The translations under genes and the position numbers were made by a program. The notes beneath the pieces are model-generated. The model was not told the origin of the DNA. It made no database searches and saw only the letters and a list, made by a program, of their open reading frames with translations. Shown here in pieces: positions 33,538-45,531 of a stretch of 64,000 bases of DNA; the stretch's first letter is position 1; each line of letters begins with the position of its first letter. This stretch comes from Palaemon carinicauda (Eukaryota > Arthropoda > Malacostraca > Decapoda > Palaemonidae), in the NCBI RefSeq assembly GCF_036898095.1, contig NC_090763.1, forward strand, positions 63,992,206 to 64,056,205, written 5' to 3'.

Positions 33538-33683
33538 CTGAGCAGTTTCTTTAGGAATTTGAATCATATCTATCGATCCAGTAGAGTCCATACGTGATGC
33601 CTCATTTACTGTGTTACCCCAGACATCAAAAACCGGTTTTTTAGCACCAATAACACCCCCAACCAAAGGGCCATGACTTATAC
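33538..33683 (-). CDS. Adenylyl cyclase exon I (C2 catalytic core)
   Basis: Acceptor CTCTTTTCAG, donor CAG|GTAAAG, phases 1 in and 0 out. It encodes [17 protein letters not shown], then [18 protein letters not shown], the nucleotide-binding heart of C2. The Asp before VWG (adenine specificity) and the Asn and Arg of NTVNEASR (transition-state contacts) are present. The residue after TVN is Glu where I expect a hydrophobic residue (Val or Leu) in most cyclases. Confidence 0.9.
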
Positions 33684-34029
33684 CTGAAAAGAGTGTACTT
33701 ATATAAATAATAAAATTTAAACAAATTAGTACAGAACTATGCTATAAATAGTTTCAAGGATTAGTGTCCACACAAATGTACTGTGTCAAAAATTCTTTGT
33801 AATTTTAGAAAGCATTTTTTTTTCAGATAATGCTTAAAAATACATGTTAAAGAGGCATTAGATTATATAATAATTTAAATTATATATTGCTTTCTCTACA
33901 TGTACTTTGATACTATTATAGCACATACATTTTTACCACAATAAGTCTTCATTCTTATCCACCTCCAGCAACCCTAAATTAAGCAGTCTACTGTATATCA
34001 TTGATGAGCCTTCTCCAATTGTTTCTAAC

Positions 34030-34720
34030 AATACCATCTTTCTCCATCAAATCCTTCTCTAAATCTACCTATCATGCTATTTGAACTCCCTCTTGCCCTT
34101 CAACTTTCAGGTTCTACCAAAGATATCTTCACTCCCTCTTCCACCTGACTTTACTTCAATCTTGACTCATATCGGTAATCTTTACAACCCTAGTACTTAT
34201 AGTTTCTAAATTTGTCAGCCTTCCACATAGATCTCTAAAATCCACAACATCCTCATTTCTTCTCACTCCAGCTTCTGTTCTCCTATAAAAGTACTGACTG
34301 ACCTTCCCATTTTCAATGCTTGACCATTGGCCTTAAAATTCCCAAATCAAAATTAAATACAGAATGACCATAATTTTAAACCATACATCATCACTGGTCT
34401 GATTATGGTACAACAGTACGGTTGTCAACACAAGCGCCCGTATTCCACATAAGAGTTGAACAATCTTATCGAACCGAACCAGTACAATAGATAATGACTT
34501 TCAGTTTATTTGGTTTCCTATTAACCCTGTCACTTCTCAAGCTGCTTTAATCTTGCTTTTAACCTTGACTTCCCATCCTCTCTCAGCTTAACACCATAAC
34601 CTCAGTTTTACTGCCATTTACCTTCAAACCCCTCCATTCATGAAATTGCAGCCACTCTTTTACCCTTCTCTGGAATTCTCTTATATCTGCCATGAACATT
34701 TCAATAAATTTTCATTCTTA
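34030..34720 (-). pseudogene. Decayed LINE reverse-transcriptase remnant in intron H-I
   Basis: On the minus strand, 34690-34600 reads FQRRVKEWLQFHEWRGLKVN followed by GSKTEVMV, the typical post-catalytic segment of LINE RTs (KTEVM). Flanking sequence has many stops and frameshifts; further decayed RT-like sequence is suggested down to about 34030. The clade cannot be fixed from this fragment. Confidence 0.5.
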
Positions 34721-35299
34721 ATCCCTTCACTCGAAACCTAACTAACTTTTCAAGTAAGTACATTTGCTTCCTTTGGTATTCTATTAAATTCCTTCTCTAA
34801 CATGCATAAGTAGAGTTTCTTATACCTCCCAACTCCTTATCCAGTAATATTCATAATAAAAAGACAGCATTAATAACTGCTCTAACTCTAATGAAACCAA
34901 ACTACTGTTATTCAATTTTCCCAATTCCTTTTAATCTCTCAAATATTCTTCCTAATACATTCGATAAATGTTCAGTAACTTTGACACTATAATTACTTAA
35001 CTCTCATATTTTTTCCCTTCTGATTATTATCAGACCTGATACCCAGTCATTTAGTGGATACTCAATCTTCCAAATTGCCCTTAACAACTTCAATATCTGT
35101 TATGCCCTTCTGTATATCATTAAGTACTCGCAACAATTCAAAGTTTATCACTGATGAACCTGGTGCTTCAGCATTCTCTTCTTTGCAGATTGTATTGTCA
35201 CTACTCTCCATCCCACATTCTTATTGCTTTAGAGTCTAAAATAGAATTAATTATGTCATCATCTATCCTCATTTTATGGTGGCATACTAGTGAAGGATA

Positions 35300-35578
35300 C
35301 AGTCTTGTGTAGTGCCATAGCCTCTGTACCATAGTCTTCCACTGTCTTGGGTTAGTTCTCTTGCTTGAGGGTACACTCGAGCACACTATTCTCCCTCTTA
35401 TTTCTCTTCCTCTTGTTTTGTTCAAGTTTTTATAGTAGGAGATATTTATTTTAATGCTACTCTTCTTAAAATATTCTTTTTTCCATTTTTCCTTTCCTCA
35501 CTGTCACTGGGCTATTTTCCTTGTTGGAGCCTCTGGGCTTATAGCATCCTGCTTTTCCCACTAGGGTTGTAGTTTAGC

Positions 35579-35616
<38 letters not shown>
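35300..35616 (+). mobile_element. (AAT)n-tailed dispersed repeat, copy 1
   Basis: Plus-oriented copy containing GGAGCCTCTGGGCTTATAGC and AACTAGGGTTGTAG-like blocks, ending in a 36-bp AAT microsatellite. It belongs to the family represented in full at 47206-47867. A simple AAT tail and variable 5' truncation are the marks of LINE-type retroposition. Confidence 0.8.
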
Positions 35617-35741
35617 GTGTATATCCATTATCTGTGATGACACCTGGCTGCGACCATATCTTGCTTTATGCCTTTTCCAAGAGTTTAATATTCTGGAAAT
35701 ATCTTTTTCTCCTTCATTTATTCTTTGACTTCTATTCAACT

Positions 35742-35748
<7 letters not shown>

Positions 35749-35813
<65 letters not shown>
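35749..35813. repeat. (CT)n microsatellite
   Basis: About 60 bp of CT dinucleotides preceded by a short C run; it produces a meaningless SLSLSL reading frame. Confidence 0.98.
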
Positions 35814-35816
<3 letters not shown>

Positions 35817-35865
35817 CAATAGCTATTCTTAGTGCCATCTTTGTATATCTTTCTTCCTCTCAATA

Positions 35866-36127
35866 CTAGAGTTCTCTTGCTTGAGGGTACACTTGGGCAC
35901 ACTAGTCTATCTTGTTTCTCTTCCTCTTGGTTTGTTAAGTTTATATAGTTTATATAGGAGATATTTATTTTAATCTTGTTGCTCTTCTTGAAATATTTAA
36001 TTTTTCTTTATTTCCTTTCCTCACTGAGCTATTTTCCCTGTTGGAGCCCCTGGGCTTATAGCATCCTGCTTTTCCAACTAGGGTTGTAGCTTAGCAAGTA
36101 ATAATAATAATAATAATAATAATAATA
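35866..36127 (+). mobile_element. (AAT)n-tailed dispersed repeat, copy 2
   Basis: Second plus-oriented copy immediately after the CT tract, 5'-truncated, ending TTGTAGCTTAGCAAGTAATAAT with an AAT tail. It may derive from a tandem event with copy 1 or from an independent insertion. Confidence 0.8.
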
Positions 36128-36767
36128 TCAATACGGCTTCTCGCCACCGAGCACATTTCCCTATAGAGAGATAAAGCTGTTAAGTGTACCTCGCATGGTG
36201 CACTGTAGATTACACAAGGATCTTTGTGGCATTCCTTGTGCCCCTAGCTGCACTTACTTTAGTACTTTTACTTTACCTCCGTTCCTACTTCCTTTCTTCA
36301 TCTTTCTATCCAACATCTTTTTACTTTTAACTCATAATGCAAACTATGGAGTTTTCCCGGCAGTTTCACCTAGGCGCTGAATAGCTTTGCAGACCCCAGT
36401 GTCACGGTATATATAAATCCAATCCATGCACAGTATTTTTTTTCCAATCTAATCCTTACAAAAGACTTCTGACAGGATATTTTACTTATCTATTCCAGTA
36501 CTACTTTACTTTGATTAATGTCTGCCCAACTGCTTCATCTGTGCCTTTCAAACATTGTTTTCATATTCCAAATATTTCCTTTTCTACAAACTCACTCGCT
36601 CTTAAATTTATCCCTCAAATTCTTTCCGTATATCTTTTAATTTGCTTCACTCCATTCCTATAAACATTTGGTAAGAGCATCTTTGCTTTATACTGTATAC
36701 TGATTTACTGTTCACTTTGGTCAAAGACAACTAAAACAACTAAAGTTTTGTGCTTGACAATACTTAC

Positions 36768-36882
36768 CAACTCTAAGTCTGAAGTTGTTGAAAGAATGTG
36801 TGTTAACATCTTCAAGTCTTGCCTTCATCTCAAGGGCAAAGTCTACGAGGGCACACAAGTGGGCATGGGCATCTTCAACATC
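36768..36882 (-). CDS. Adenylyl cyclase exon H (C2 domain)
   Basis: Acceptor GTTTTGACAG, donor G|GTAAGT, phases 0 in and 1 out. It encodes DVEDAHAHLCALVDFALEMK and ends SFNNFRLRV, the conserved helix and strand before the GISHG motif of exon I. HLCALVDFAL resembles AC8 more than other isoforms. Confidence 0.85.
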
Positions 36883-37559
36883 CTGTCAAAACCATAATAT
36901 CTTTAGAGAACAGTTATGAATATACAATAAAGATTTAAAAATGGACTGGTTTAAAATATCACTGCAAATCTTCAACACTCAAAATCACATTGATATGGAA
37001 TTTACTTAATAGGAATAAAAAATAATGGTATCAAATTATTCCACCACTGTGGAAATGCTTCGAAATTGTTAATAAAACCTGTTACAATTTTTTAGTCCCA
37101 GGAGCCTAAAAGGTAAGGCATCAGTTTACAAAGCTATCTCGGGCACTACAAATAGAATTAGGATAAAATCCGACTCAAAAGTTTGAATGTATGTAACTGT
37201 TCCACATCATTAATAATAAATGTACAATCGTTGGGATTAATATGCTGTGTGGTCTCCAAGAACTTTCCTCTTAAAGGCTAGAATGGAATCCATTAAGATA
37301 TAGAATATCAAAGAAATATTTTCACTCCTGTTGACAGTTCAATTTTGCAGGGTTCCAGCACACGTAAGTGTGTAAAAACCAAGAACACAAATTTATTGGC
37401 TAAGAATGCTGTAGCCGAGTTGCTACCAAGAAGGTATACCATTCTTTGTAATTATTGTTTACCCAAAATTAAGAATTTAATTTCCAATAATTGGCCAAAG
37501 CATTGGGGTAGTTAAGTTAGGAATAAGATGCGAGAAATAATGAATGTTACAGTATATCC

Positions 37560-37990
37560 CCTTGGAAGTATAATATGATGCCCCAAAAGTGGGAGATGAC
37601 CGTTTGTTGTCTCGGAATTGGTAACACTCGGTTAACACATGAATTTCTGCTTACTGGACAATACCAGCCATATTGTGACGACCGTTTGGTACCCTTGACA
37701 GAGAAGCTTATCGTAGCGAGAGAAATGGATATCTGTTTGAGGCTCGAGGTGAGGATGGCAGGTTCATCTTTGCCATGATTCTTGGACATAATGTGTCCTA
37801 CCATGCTAGTGGTACTTTTAGCTTTATTTCAGAAGCAAGTCTTCTGAAAGCTATTTAGCTTTTAAAATGACATCTTTGCTGTTATGATTTTAATTAAATA
37901 TTCTTTTACACTATACTTACAATAAACGATATAGGCGTCAATGACCTTAGATGTCAGGATGCCAGAAAACCTCAAATCAATCAATCAATC
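37560..37990 (+). pseudogene. Jockey-like LINE, 5'-truncated copy with (AATC)n tail
   Basis: Plus strand reads TRLTHEFLLTGQYQPYCDDR in one frame. After a one-base shift near 37735 it continues as GEDGRFIFAMILGHNVSYHA and ends SFISEASLLKAI with TAG near 37857. A 3' UTR with GGCGTCAATGACCTTAGATG follows, then AATCAATCAATC. This is a complete LINE 3' end, truncated at its 5' side. The frameshift shows it is not functional. Confidence 0.7.
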
Positions 37991-39534
37991 CTGTTTTAGG
38001 TCCTGTGTTTCAACATGCACAACACTGACTGCGTGCATATAAGGGAGAGCCAAAGGTTAAGGTCTACAGTATTGAATCTGTCACAGCCCCTCGAATGGTG
38101 AAATTTGTCTGAAAATCAATAAAATGTCAATATCTACAACCAATAATAATACTGGAAGCAATACTACTTAGGCGCTTTGTTTGCGCCTTCATTTTCAGCG
38201 TTTGATAAGCATCACATTCCCGAACATCATGAATTACAGTCCAAATCTACTGTTAAGTTAGGTAACATTAATCAAGTTCTGAGTCTACTCTAGTCCTGCT
38301 TTTGTATTTGTCCTTTTTGACAACCCGGCACATTAACTAAGGAAATACAGTAGCTGTTTTTGGGAAGCTGCTGTATGGTGGTCTCCAAGAGACTCACTCC
38401 TCCCTAGTCTGGTGTAGGCAAGGGGGGGACATAAATCTTACTCTAAAAATGAAAGACAGTGGTTGGGCACAAGCAAAGCACCCAGTTAATACTGTCTCCA
38501 GTATTAGTATTGGTTTACAGTAATGACATGTTTATCAGTTTCCAGACAAATTTCAGCATGGGAGGTGCGTGGTGGGTTATAGAACCTGAACCCGTGGGTC
38601 TCCCTCATAGACTGAAGAGTCTGTGCTTTGCACATTGAAACATTGGCCCTAGAGCTGGGGAGACAATATTTCTCTGCTGGTATTTTATGTTGTATTGGAT
38701 TCCCTGTTCTAGCCTTTTACAAGGAATCCTTGAAGACCACACAGACACAGTACCTCTCAACCTCCATAAAAATAGGTTTTCCTTTGTCAAATCCCATTAA
38801 ATAGTTGCAAAGGTGTCCACATAAATGTATCATATAAATGTATCATAGAATTTGTTTACAATGCTCCAAAAATACAGAGAATTAGTTTTGAAGAAAAAAA
38901 AAACATACTATATATCTGAGATGCATTTGATTATATAATGATCAAAGATTGGATTTGATATATGGATTTTAGGCATATGACCCAGCACTGGAGTTGGGAG
39001 GTCATAACAGTACAGTACATATAAATGGAATTCTGAAAAAAATGAAATATAAAATTTTATTATCAGGGGTGGCTCCATACCTTTGTATTCTAATGAAGTA
39101 ATTATTTTGAAGTTTATATCCACTTGGCATTTTTAAGAACTAGTTAAAAATAATAAAACACCATCAGAATTATAGATCTTTCAACATGGATTTTTTGGGC
39201 TAAGCAATGCCTTTAATTATATGTATTAAATCCAATTCAGATAAATCTACCCCATGGAACTAGAGCTACTCAATATTTAATTTTGAAAATTTTATAACCA
39301 TCTCTGTATAACACAGAACTGTATTTATAACTAGAATTGCTTGTAATTTCTATTTATTAAAAGGTATTCTGGTTGAACTAAAAGAATTCAGAATAAAAAT
39401 TTGACCTAAAGTACTTGAAAAACAATTCAATAAAATTATACAGTATATTGAAAATTATTTCCTTACATTAGTACATTCAGAGTACACCTATGAGCAATCG
39501 GACAATAAATCTTTTTAGATGCTGTCGTCCTTAC
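37991..39534 (-). other. Intron G-H remainder, no gene seen
   Basis: AT-rich intronic sequence. Short frames have no recognisable motif, and no coding block with splice context was found. Confidence 0.5.
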
Positions 39535-39641
39535 CTTTTCTGTTGGATTGAGTCCTGATGCCGCCATATATGTGCTTCCAATGGTCTTAATCTTTTCTAT
39601 ACAGGCGAATCTATCTTCATCTAACAATTCATCAAAATCGG
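39535..39641 (-). CDS. Adenylyl cyclase exon G (C2 domain)
   Basis: Acceptor CTTCTTACAG, donor AAG|GTAAGG, phases 1 in and 0 out. It encodes [20 protein letters not shown] followed by [16 protein letters not shown]. The Lys in EKIKTIGS is the adenine-binding Lys of C2 in class III cyclases. This is the most strongly conserved segment seen in the window. Confidence 0.93.
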
Positions 39642-40191
39642 CTGTAAGAAGTTGAATGTTATGTATAAATTGCTGAAGTAAATGAAGACTATAAATGAGC
39701 TAGCAACACCATTAGTTATGAAAAGCACCTAGTATAATCTTCTAATATTGGAGGACAGCATACAGTACAATTTTGAGTTTGGCAAAGAAATGGATTCCCA
39801 GTTTAAAACGACTCTAGAAAACGAATAACCAGGATTGAAAAGGTACAATAAAAGGGATTTACAATAAATCTCACTGAACAGCATTAACTAACACTTTTCA
39901 TGGTTAAATTATGAAGTTCTGTAGCATTTAAGAAAAGTTTGGCAACATTAACAAAACAAGAACCGATAAGTATACTTTAGACGTTAAAAAAAAAATCCAG
40001 AGAACTTCCAATACTACATAAATTATAAGTAAATAAATCCTTAAATTTAATTTAGCACAGTAACTGGTGGGGTGAATAAGCACTACTAGTATTGTACTTA
40101 GCTAACCTTGCAAACATATATGGACAGTACAGTACTGTATACATTTTCAGTTATATGTAAAGACTGAAAACAAGAGAGCTTTATAACATAC

Positions 40192-40318
40192 CAATAATTT
40201 CGTTTAGGAGCCTAATACATTCCATTCCACGGTTTACGTCTTCAGAATAAAACTGAGTGAAGTTTGGAATAGATGCGAAGAGAACACCTACATTTTCATA
40301 AGCCTTTGAAAAAAGGTC
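40192..40318 (-). CDS. Adenylyl cyclase exon F (C2 domain start)
   Basis: Acceptor TTGCTTCCTGTAG, donor G|GTATGT, phases 0 in and 1 out. It encodes [20 protein letters not shown], then [12 protein letters not shown], the first strand and helix of the C2 domain with the conserved (V/I)[10 protein letters not shown] pattern. It joins exon E at [13 protein letters not shown], matching the usual EELYSQSY junction of the family. Confidence 0.92.
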
Positions 40319-41029
40319 CTACAGGAAGCAAGAAGAGAGAAAATAAATTAGTAATTAAATGTAGACATTTATATAAATAATGTTTATTCATAAAACTTAC
40401 TTGTACTAAGTTCTGTGGGAAATCTAAAAAAAAAAGGTTGTTGAAGTTTATCCTAATGGTTAAGAGTCTGATTCTAATTTCTTTTAAGTCAAAAAATATT
40501 CTAAAATCTATTTTTGTTTCATAAACACAACTCACATTGCACTCTGCCCTAAAGCGACATATTCTAAGAGTCATAGATATGTAAACATAGGAGAATTGCA
40601 AGATCTAAATTTGAGTGATCAGAAACCAATAACTACAATGGTACTACTCAACAGCCAAAATTTTCTACATATCTAAACTGGCAACAACACATAGCTAACA
40701 AATTAATTTTGATATTATTCGACAAAATAACCATCTGGACTCTATTAAGTAATAGAAAAGATACTTCTTCATACCAGATGCAGCATTAAAATATTTAAAT
40801 TTGGTTAAAATCATTGTGGAGGACCCTGAATCTACAACTACTACAAGAAATATATGGTTTTACAGTGATAATTGCAGCATTTGGCTGCTTTATCAATCTC
40901 TTTGTTTGCAATAATGCCTGGATAATGTAAGCAAGAAAAGAACATATTTCAGAATCTACCATGTGTTCATAATCTGCAAAATGCAGACTTTCATCATCAC
41001 CATCACTATCTCCTCTTCCTACGCCTATT

Positions 41030-43590
41030 GACACAAAGGGCCACAGTTAGATGTCACAATTCATCTCTATCTTGAGCTTTTAAATAAATAATTCTCCATT
41101 CATCATCTAATACTTTATTAAGATTCATAGTTCTTAGTCATGTGGTCCTGTATCTTCCAACTCTACTAGTGCCTTGTGGAGCCTAGTTGAAAGTTTGGTG
41201 AACTAATCTCTCTTTGGGAGTGCGAAGAGCATGCCCAAACCATCTCCAACTACCCCTCAACATGATCTCATCCACAAATGGCACTCGAGTAATCTCTCAT
41301 AGTTTCATTTCTAGTCCTGCCCTGCCATTTAACTCCCAATACTCTTCCGAGGGCTTTGTTCTCAAATCTAACAAAATCTGTTGGATATACTGTAGTTTCA
41401 TTGTCATATCACAACTCTTGTCCATACAGTAACACCAATCTCACTAAACTAATATATAGTCTGATTTTTTATGTAATTTTAGGCAATTTGATTTCCAAAT
41501 TTTACTTAATCTAGCCATGGTCTGATTTGCTTTTTTCAATCATTCATTAAACTTAATTTATAAAGATCCTGGATTAGAGATCATAGTTATTAAATATTTA
41601 AATGATTCCACCTCATTAATCATTTCTACTTCCAATGATATTTCATCTTCCACTGCATATTCTGTTCTCACCATCTCTCTGTCTTTATCTTGAGCCCAAC
41701 CTCATGTGATACTTCATGCATTCTGGTAAGCAAGCATTGACAAGTCCTGTGGTGTTCTTCTAACAAGGACAGCATCATTTGCATACTCTAGGTCAATTAA
41801 TTTCCTGTTACCAATCCAGTCCAATCCTTCTCCACCATCCCAACAGTTCTATGCACTACAAAATCCATGAGGAGGATAAACAACATAGGTGACAACACAT
41901 TCCCTTGGAATACTCCACTGTTCAATGGAAATTCATTTGATAGGACTCCAATAACATTAACTTTGCACTTGCTATGCTAATGAACAGACTTAATCAAATT
42001 CCCACATCCAAGAAACTCCATAATAATGCAGGAATCTCCACAAAATTGGCCGGTGCAACTATCAGCAGCTTTTTCATAGTCCACAAATGCCATCAAAAGT
42101 GGATTGCTATATTCTACACATTGCTGTATCACATGTCTTAAAATGAAAATTTGATCAGAACAACTTCTACCTTTTCTAAATCCTGCTTGTTCATCTCAAA
42201 GCTTTTCATCAATCTTTCTCTCTAGTCTCTTTAAAATGAGCATACTATATATTTTCATGACAATTGACGTAAGTGTGATTCTTCTGTAATTATTGCAATT
42301 AGTCAGATCTTTTTTTTTGCAATTTTCACCAACATTCCAAGCTCTCACTCATCAGGTTTTGCTTCTTCACACCACATTCTACAAATTAATCTTGTAAGTA
42401 TTCTGGAGGTCATTTCATTTAGAGCCACTATCATCTCAGCAAATATATAATCATATCCAGAAGCTTTCCATCTCTTTAGTTTTTTAATGATAGCTTCGAT
42501 TTCAAACACACTCAATTCATTCATGGGCACATCAAGGTCTTCCTTAGCTTCAGCTATATCAATCAAATTATTCCCTTCATATCTCCTATTCATGACCTCA
42601 CTAAAGTATTCCATCCAATGTTTCTTATCTTCATCTGTTGTTAAAACAGATTCATCTCTCTTTTTAATGGGTATATGCTTCTTCTTTGCCCCAGTAGAGA
42701 TTTTATTAATAATTCTGCGAGCCACTCCCTGAATTTGTAGCTTTGTCAGCCTCATCAGCTTTCCTGTCATAATATTCTCTCCAGTCATTCCTGGCTTTTC
42801 TTTTGACTTCACTACTAATACTGGAATACTTAGCATTCTCTACCTTCTAATTTTCATTACTTCCTCGAGAACTTTTGACAATCTATTTTTGTCTTTGTCT
42901 CCTATTTAAAGTATCCCAAGTATCATTTGATATCCATGGCTTTCTCCTTGAAACTGCATGTCTTAAAACTTCACTACCAACTGACGGTTATATGTTCTTT
43001 ATATCACAATATTCTACATCGATCGTCTGCTCTTCGTCTCTTAAAGTCTCTGAAACTGCAAGTCGATTCCTACATTCAATTGCAAAGGTTTCTGTGCTCA
43101 TCTTCTAGAAGCTTAGTTGTATCAAACCTAGGTATTCTGGCTACATTTCTATTGGGTGCTTTCAATTTTAATTTCAGTATGGCAATGAGGAGCTGGTGAT
43201 TACCAATATCTCCACCTGTATAGCTTCTTACATTTCTCAAGAGGATCCTCCTCCTCTCTTTATTAATGGCTATGTGGTCTATTTCATTTTACTAATTGCC
43301 ACATGGTGAAGTCCATGTATATTTGTGGATGTCCTTGTGCTGCAAAAGAGTACCTCCAATAACAAGATTATTTGTTGAACAAAAACTTATAGTGTGTGCC
43401 CCATTTTCATTTGCAACTTTGCCAAGACACTCGACACCCATCACATTCTCTATACCTTGATTTTCCTTCCAAATTTAGCATTAAAGTCACCATTCACAAT
43501 TTTCATATCTCTCTCTGGGATCTCATCTATTACACTCTCCAGTTCTTCATAGTATTCATCTTTCCTTTCTTCAAGAATCATTTATTGGTG
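41030..43590 (-). pseudogene. LINE (endonuclease + RT), degraded, RTE/CFDP2-like
   Basis: The minus strand gives an endonuclease end with IPERDMKIVNGDFNAKFG (near 43475-43510), the EN-RT linker open at 42836-42345 (SVFEIEAIIKKLKRWKASGY, an RT domain 0/1 pattern), and RT remnants including GFRKGRSCSDQIFILRHVIQ and IDLEYANDAVLV (near 41770-41795). The catalytic box reads YAND instead of YADD, and many stops and frameshifts are present. Its EN 5' part appears at 51970-52240, on the other side of an 8-kb block of nested insertions. It lies in the 13-kb intron of the cyclase gene. Confidence 0.7.
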
Positions 43591-43921
43591 CATAGCAAAC
43601 TATATTATTCAAGTTGTGGAATGATCTTCCTAATCAGGTAGTTGAATCAGTAGAACTTCAAAAGTTCAAACTTGCAGCAAATGTTTTTATGTTGAACAGG
43701 CTGACTCGAGTCTTTTTTAGTCTATATATTATAAATCTGTTTTAATGTTACAGTTTTTTTTTAAATAATTTGTTTAAATTTATTCATTACTTCTGATAAC
43801 ATTTACTTATTTCCTTATTCCCTTTCCACACTGGGCTATTTTCCCCTGTTGGAGCCCTTGGGCTTAAAGCATCTTGCTTTTCCAACTAGAGTTGTACCTT
43901 GGCTAGCAATAATAATAATAA
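43591..43921 (+). mobile_element. (AAT)n-tailed repeat, copy 3, with coding 3' end
   Basis: A plus-oriented copy that begins with a readable C-terminus, LWNDLPNQVVESVELQKFKL followed by NVFMLNRLTRVFF, the typical last residues of non-LTR retrotransposon ORF2. The shared UTR block (TGGAGCCCTTGGGCTTAAAG) and an AAT tail follow. This copy indicates that the AAT-tailed family is the 3' end of a LINE (or mobilised by one). Confidence 0.65.
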
Positions 43922-45049
43922 AGGGATTTTGACGAAGGAAAAATCTATTTCTGGGGAGAGACCTGTGGCGCCCGGTGAAAAGTCCTTCTTGTATGTCTTT
44001 TCTGATAAAACCTTCCAATTATACCAGAGAAAGATAAAAGCATGGAATGCTGAGGTTACAACCCTCGCGCGAGCACCTTTTGGGTGTCGTGTATAAAGCA
44101 AAGGCGCGTGAAATCCACTATTCACAGGTTGTCTTCCATTTAGTTAATTCCTTCGTCAAAGGGATGGGCCGATACAACGGCCCTAGACACACCCCCATCG
44201 CCGCACCACCCACGCCACGACGCGAGCGCCATCTGAACTTCATCCTTCTTTTTGGAATACAAAGTGTTGAATTGTTTTGTTGTGCTCTCGGTCTTTTTTA
44301 TCTATCGTGGATTTATTTTGTCATGTCCGAAGCTCCATCTTCACACATTCCAATGTTAAGTACCATAGTTTGTTTTGACAGTATTTTATTGTACCGCGCT
44401 TTTGTTTTATATCCAGTATAGTCTGTTTTATTATTCCCGTCTGGCCTTTCATGGCGGCCATTGTTTGTTCACTTGTTGGGAATTCATCTTTGTCTGCCCG
44501 TTTAGTACTCTGTCACTTAGGTTCTTGGTTAAGTCCCTGGCCTTATGCCTTTAGAACCGTTATTATTTTTATTTTTTTGTGTATTTATGCTCATGGTACT
44601 TTTTGCTAGTAAGTCCAGCCTACGAACGAGATAGCGATTTAGCTTGGTTTTTGTTTAGTACCCGCCCCTCCGAGGCGTTCGTCACTCGACTGTGCTATTT
44701 ATTTTAAGTTTTAGCAGATGCTATTCTTCGATCGTAGTGTTATATGGATGTACATTTTTATTTTATACGTTTATAATAGTGTTGGGTGATTTTTAGTCCT
44801 ATTTTTGTGTCCAAGAGAGCGAGAGATTGGGGTCCCCGTTTTCTGTTCGCAGTCACGAGTTACCCCTTTCTCTCGTTTTCTTTCTTTGCTCTGGTGGTTG
44901 AGCGGATTTCCCGTTTTCCGTTTTGTGCGTTCAACGGGTTCTCCCTCCCTCACCTCTCCCCCTCGGGGTGGATGATAACTTACGAGTTATTTATTTTTCG
45001 TGACTTTTCAATTGTTAGCGTTATTTTGGTCATTTAATTTATAATCACC
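43922..45049. repeat. Unclassified repeat-like block left of DIRS-B copy 2
   Basis: Starts AAGGGATTTTGACGAAGGAA and has the complementary TTCCTTCGTCAAAGGGAT near 44149, giving a ~240-bp segment with short inverted ends. The AAAATCTATTTCTGGGG start resembles the outer end of DIRS-A (AAAATCTATTTTTGGATG). The block is less AT-rich than host intron. It may be a solo terminus of another DIRS family or an extended left terminus of copy 2. No coding motif. Confidence 0.4.
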
Positions 45050-45098
45050 GGGTAAGTATATTCAAAAATTTATTTTATAATCAAAATAACATTTTTCG

Positions 45099-45129
45099 AT
45101 ATTTAACTTAGCCGGTGATTATATAGCTG
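45099..45129 (+). repeat. Left inverted terminus of DIRS-B copy 2
   Basis: 31 bp, exactly complementary to 51938-51968. Copy 1 lacks about 20 bp of this motif at the equivalent place near 17370. Confidence 0.85.
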
Positions 45130-45531
45130 ATTCACACCCAGGATGGTGGGTAGAGACCAGTAATATATGTTTACACTTTTATGAGCTAAGAGTTTTTTAT
45201 TTCATTTTAGAAGTTATCAAAATAACAAAAACAAAATAAATAGGTACCTGGTAAGGAAGTCGACTTGAACAATTACTCTGCCTTTTAAGTACGTCTTCCT
45301 TACGGAGCCTCGCGATCCTCTTAGGATGCTGATCGACCCCTAGGATCTGAAGTATCAAGGGTTGCAACCCATACAACAGGACCTCATCAAAACCCCTAAT
45401 CTAGGCGCTCTCAAGAAATGACTTTGACCACCCGCCAAATCAACCAGGATGCGAAAGGCTTCTTAGCCTTCCGGACAACCCAAAAAACAACAATAAAAAC
45501 ATTTCAAGAGAAAGATTAAAAGGGTATGGAA

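Noticed and set aside
44047..44421. 124-codon plus-strand ORF left of DIRS-B copy 2
   Set aside because: Lies in a repeat-like block with inverted ends; no domain, hydrophobic tail typical of random AT-rich translation.
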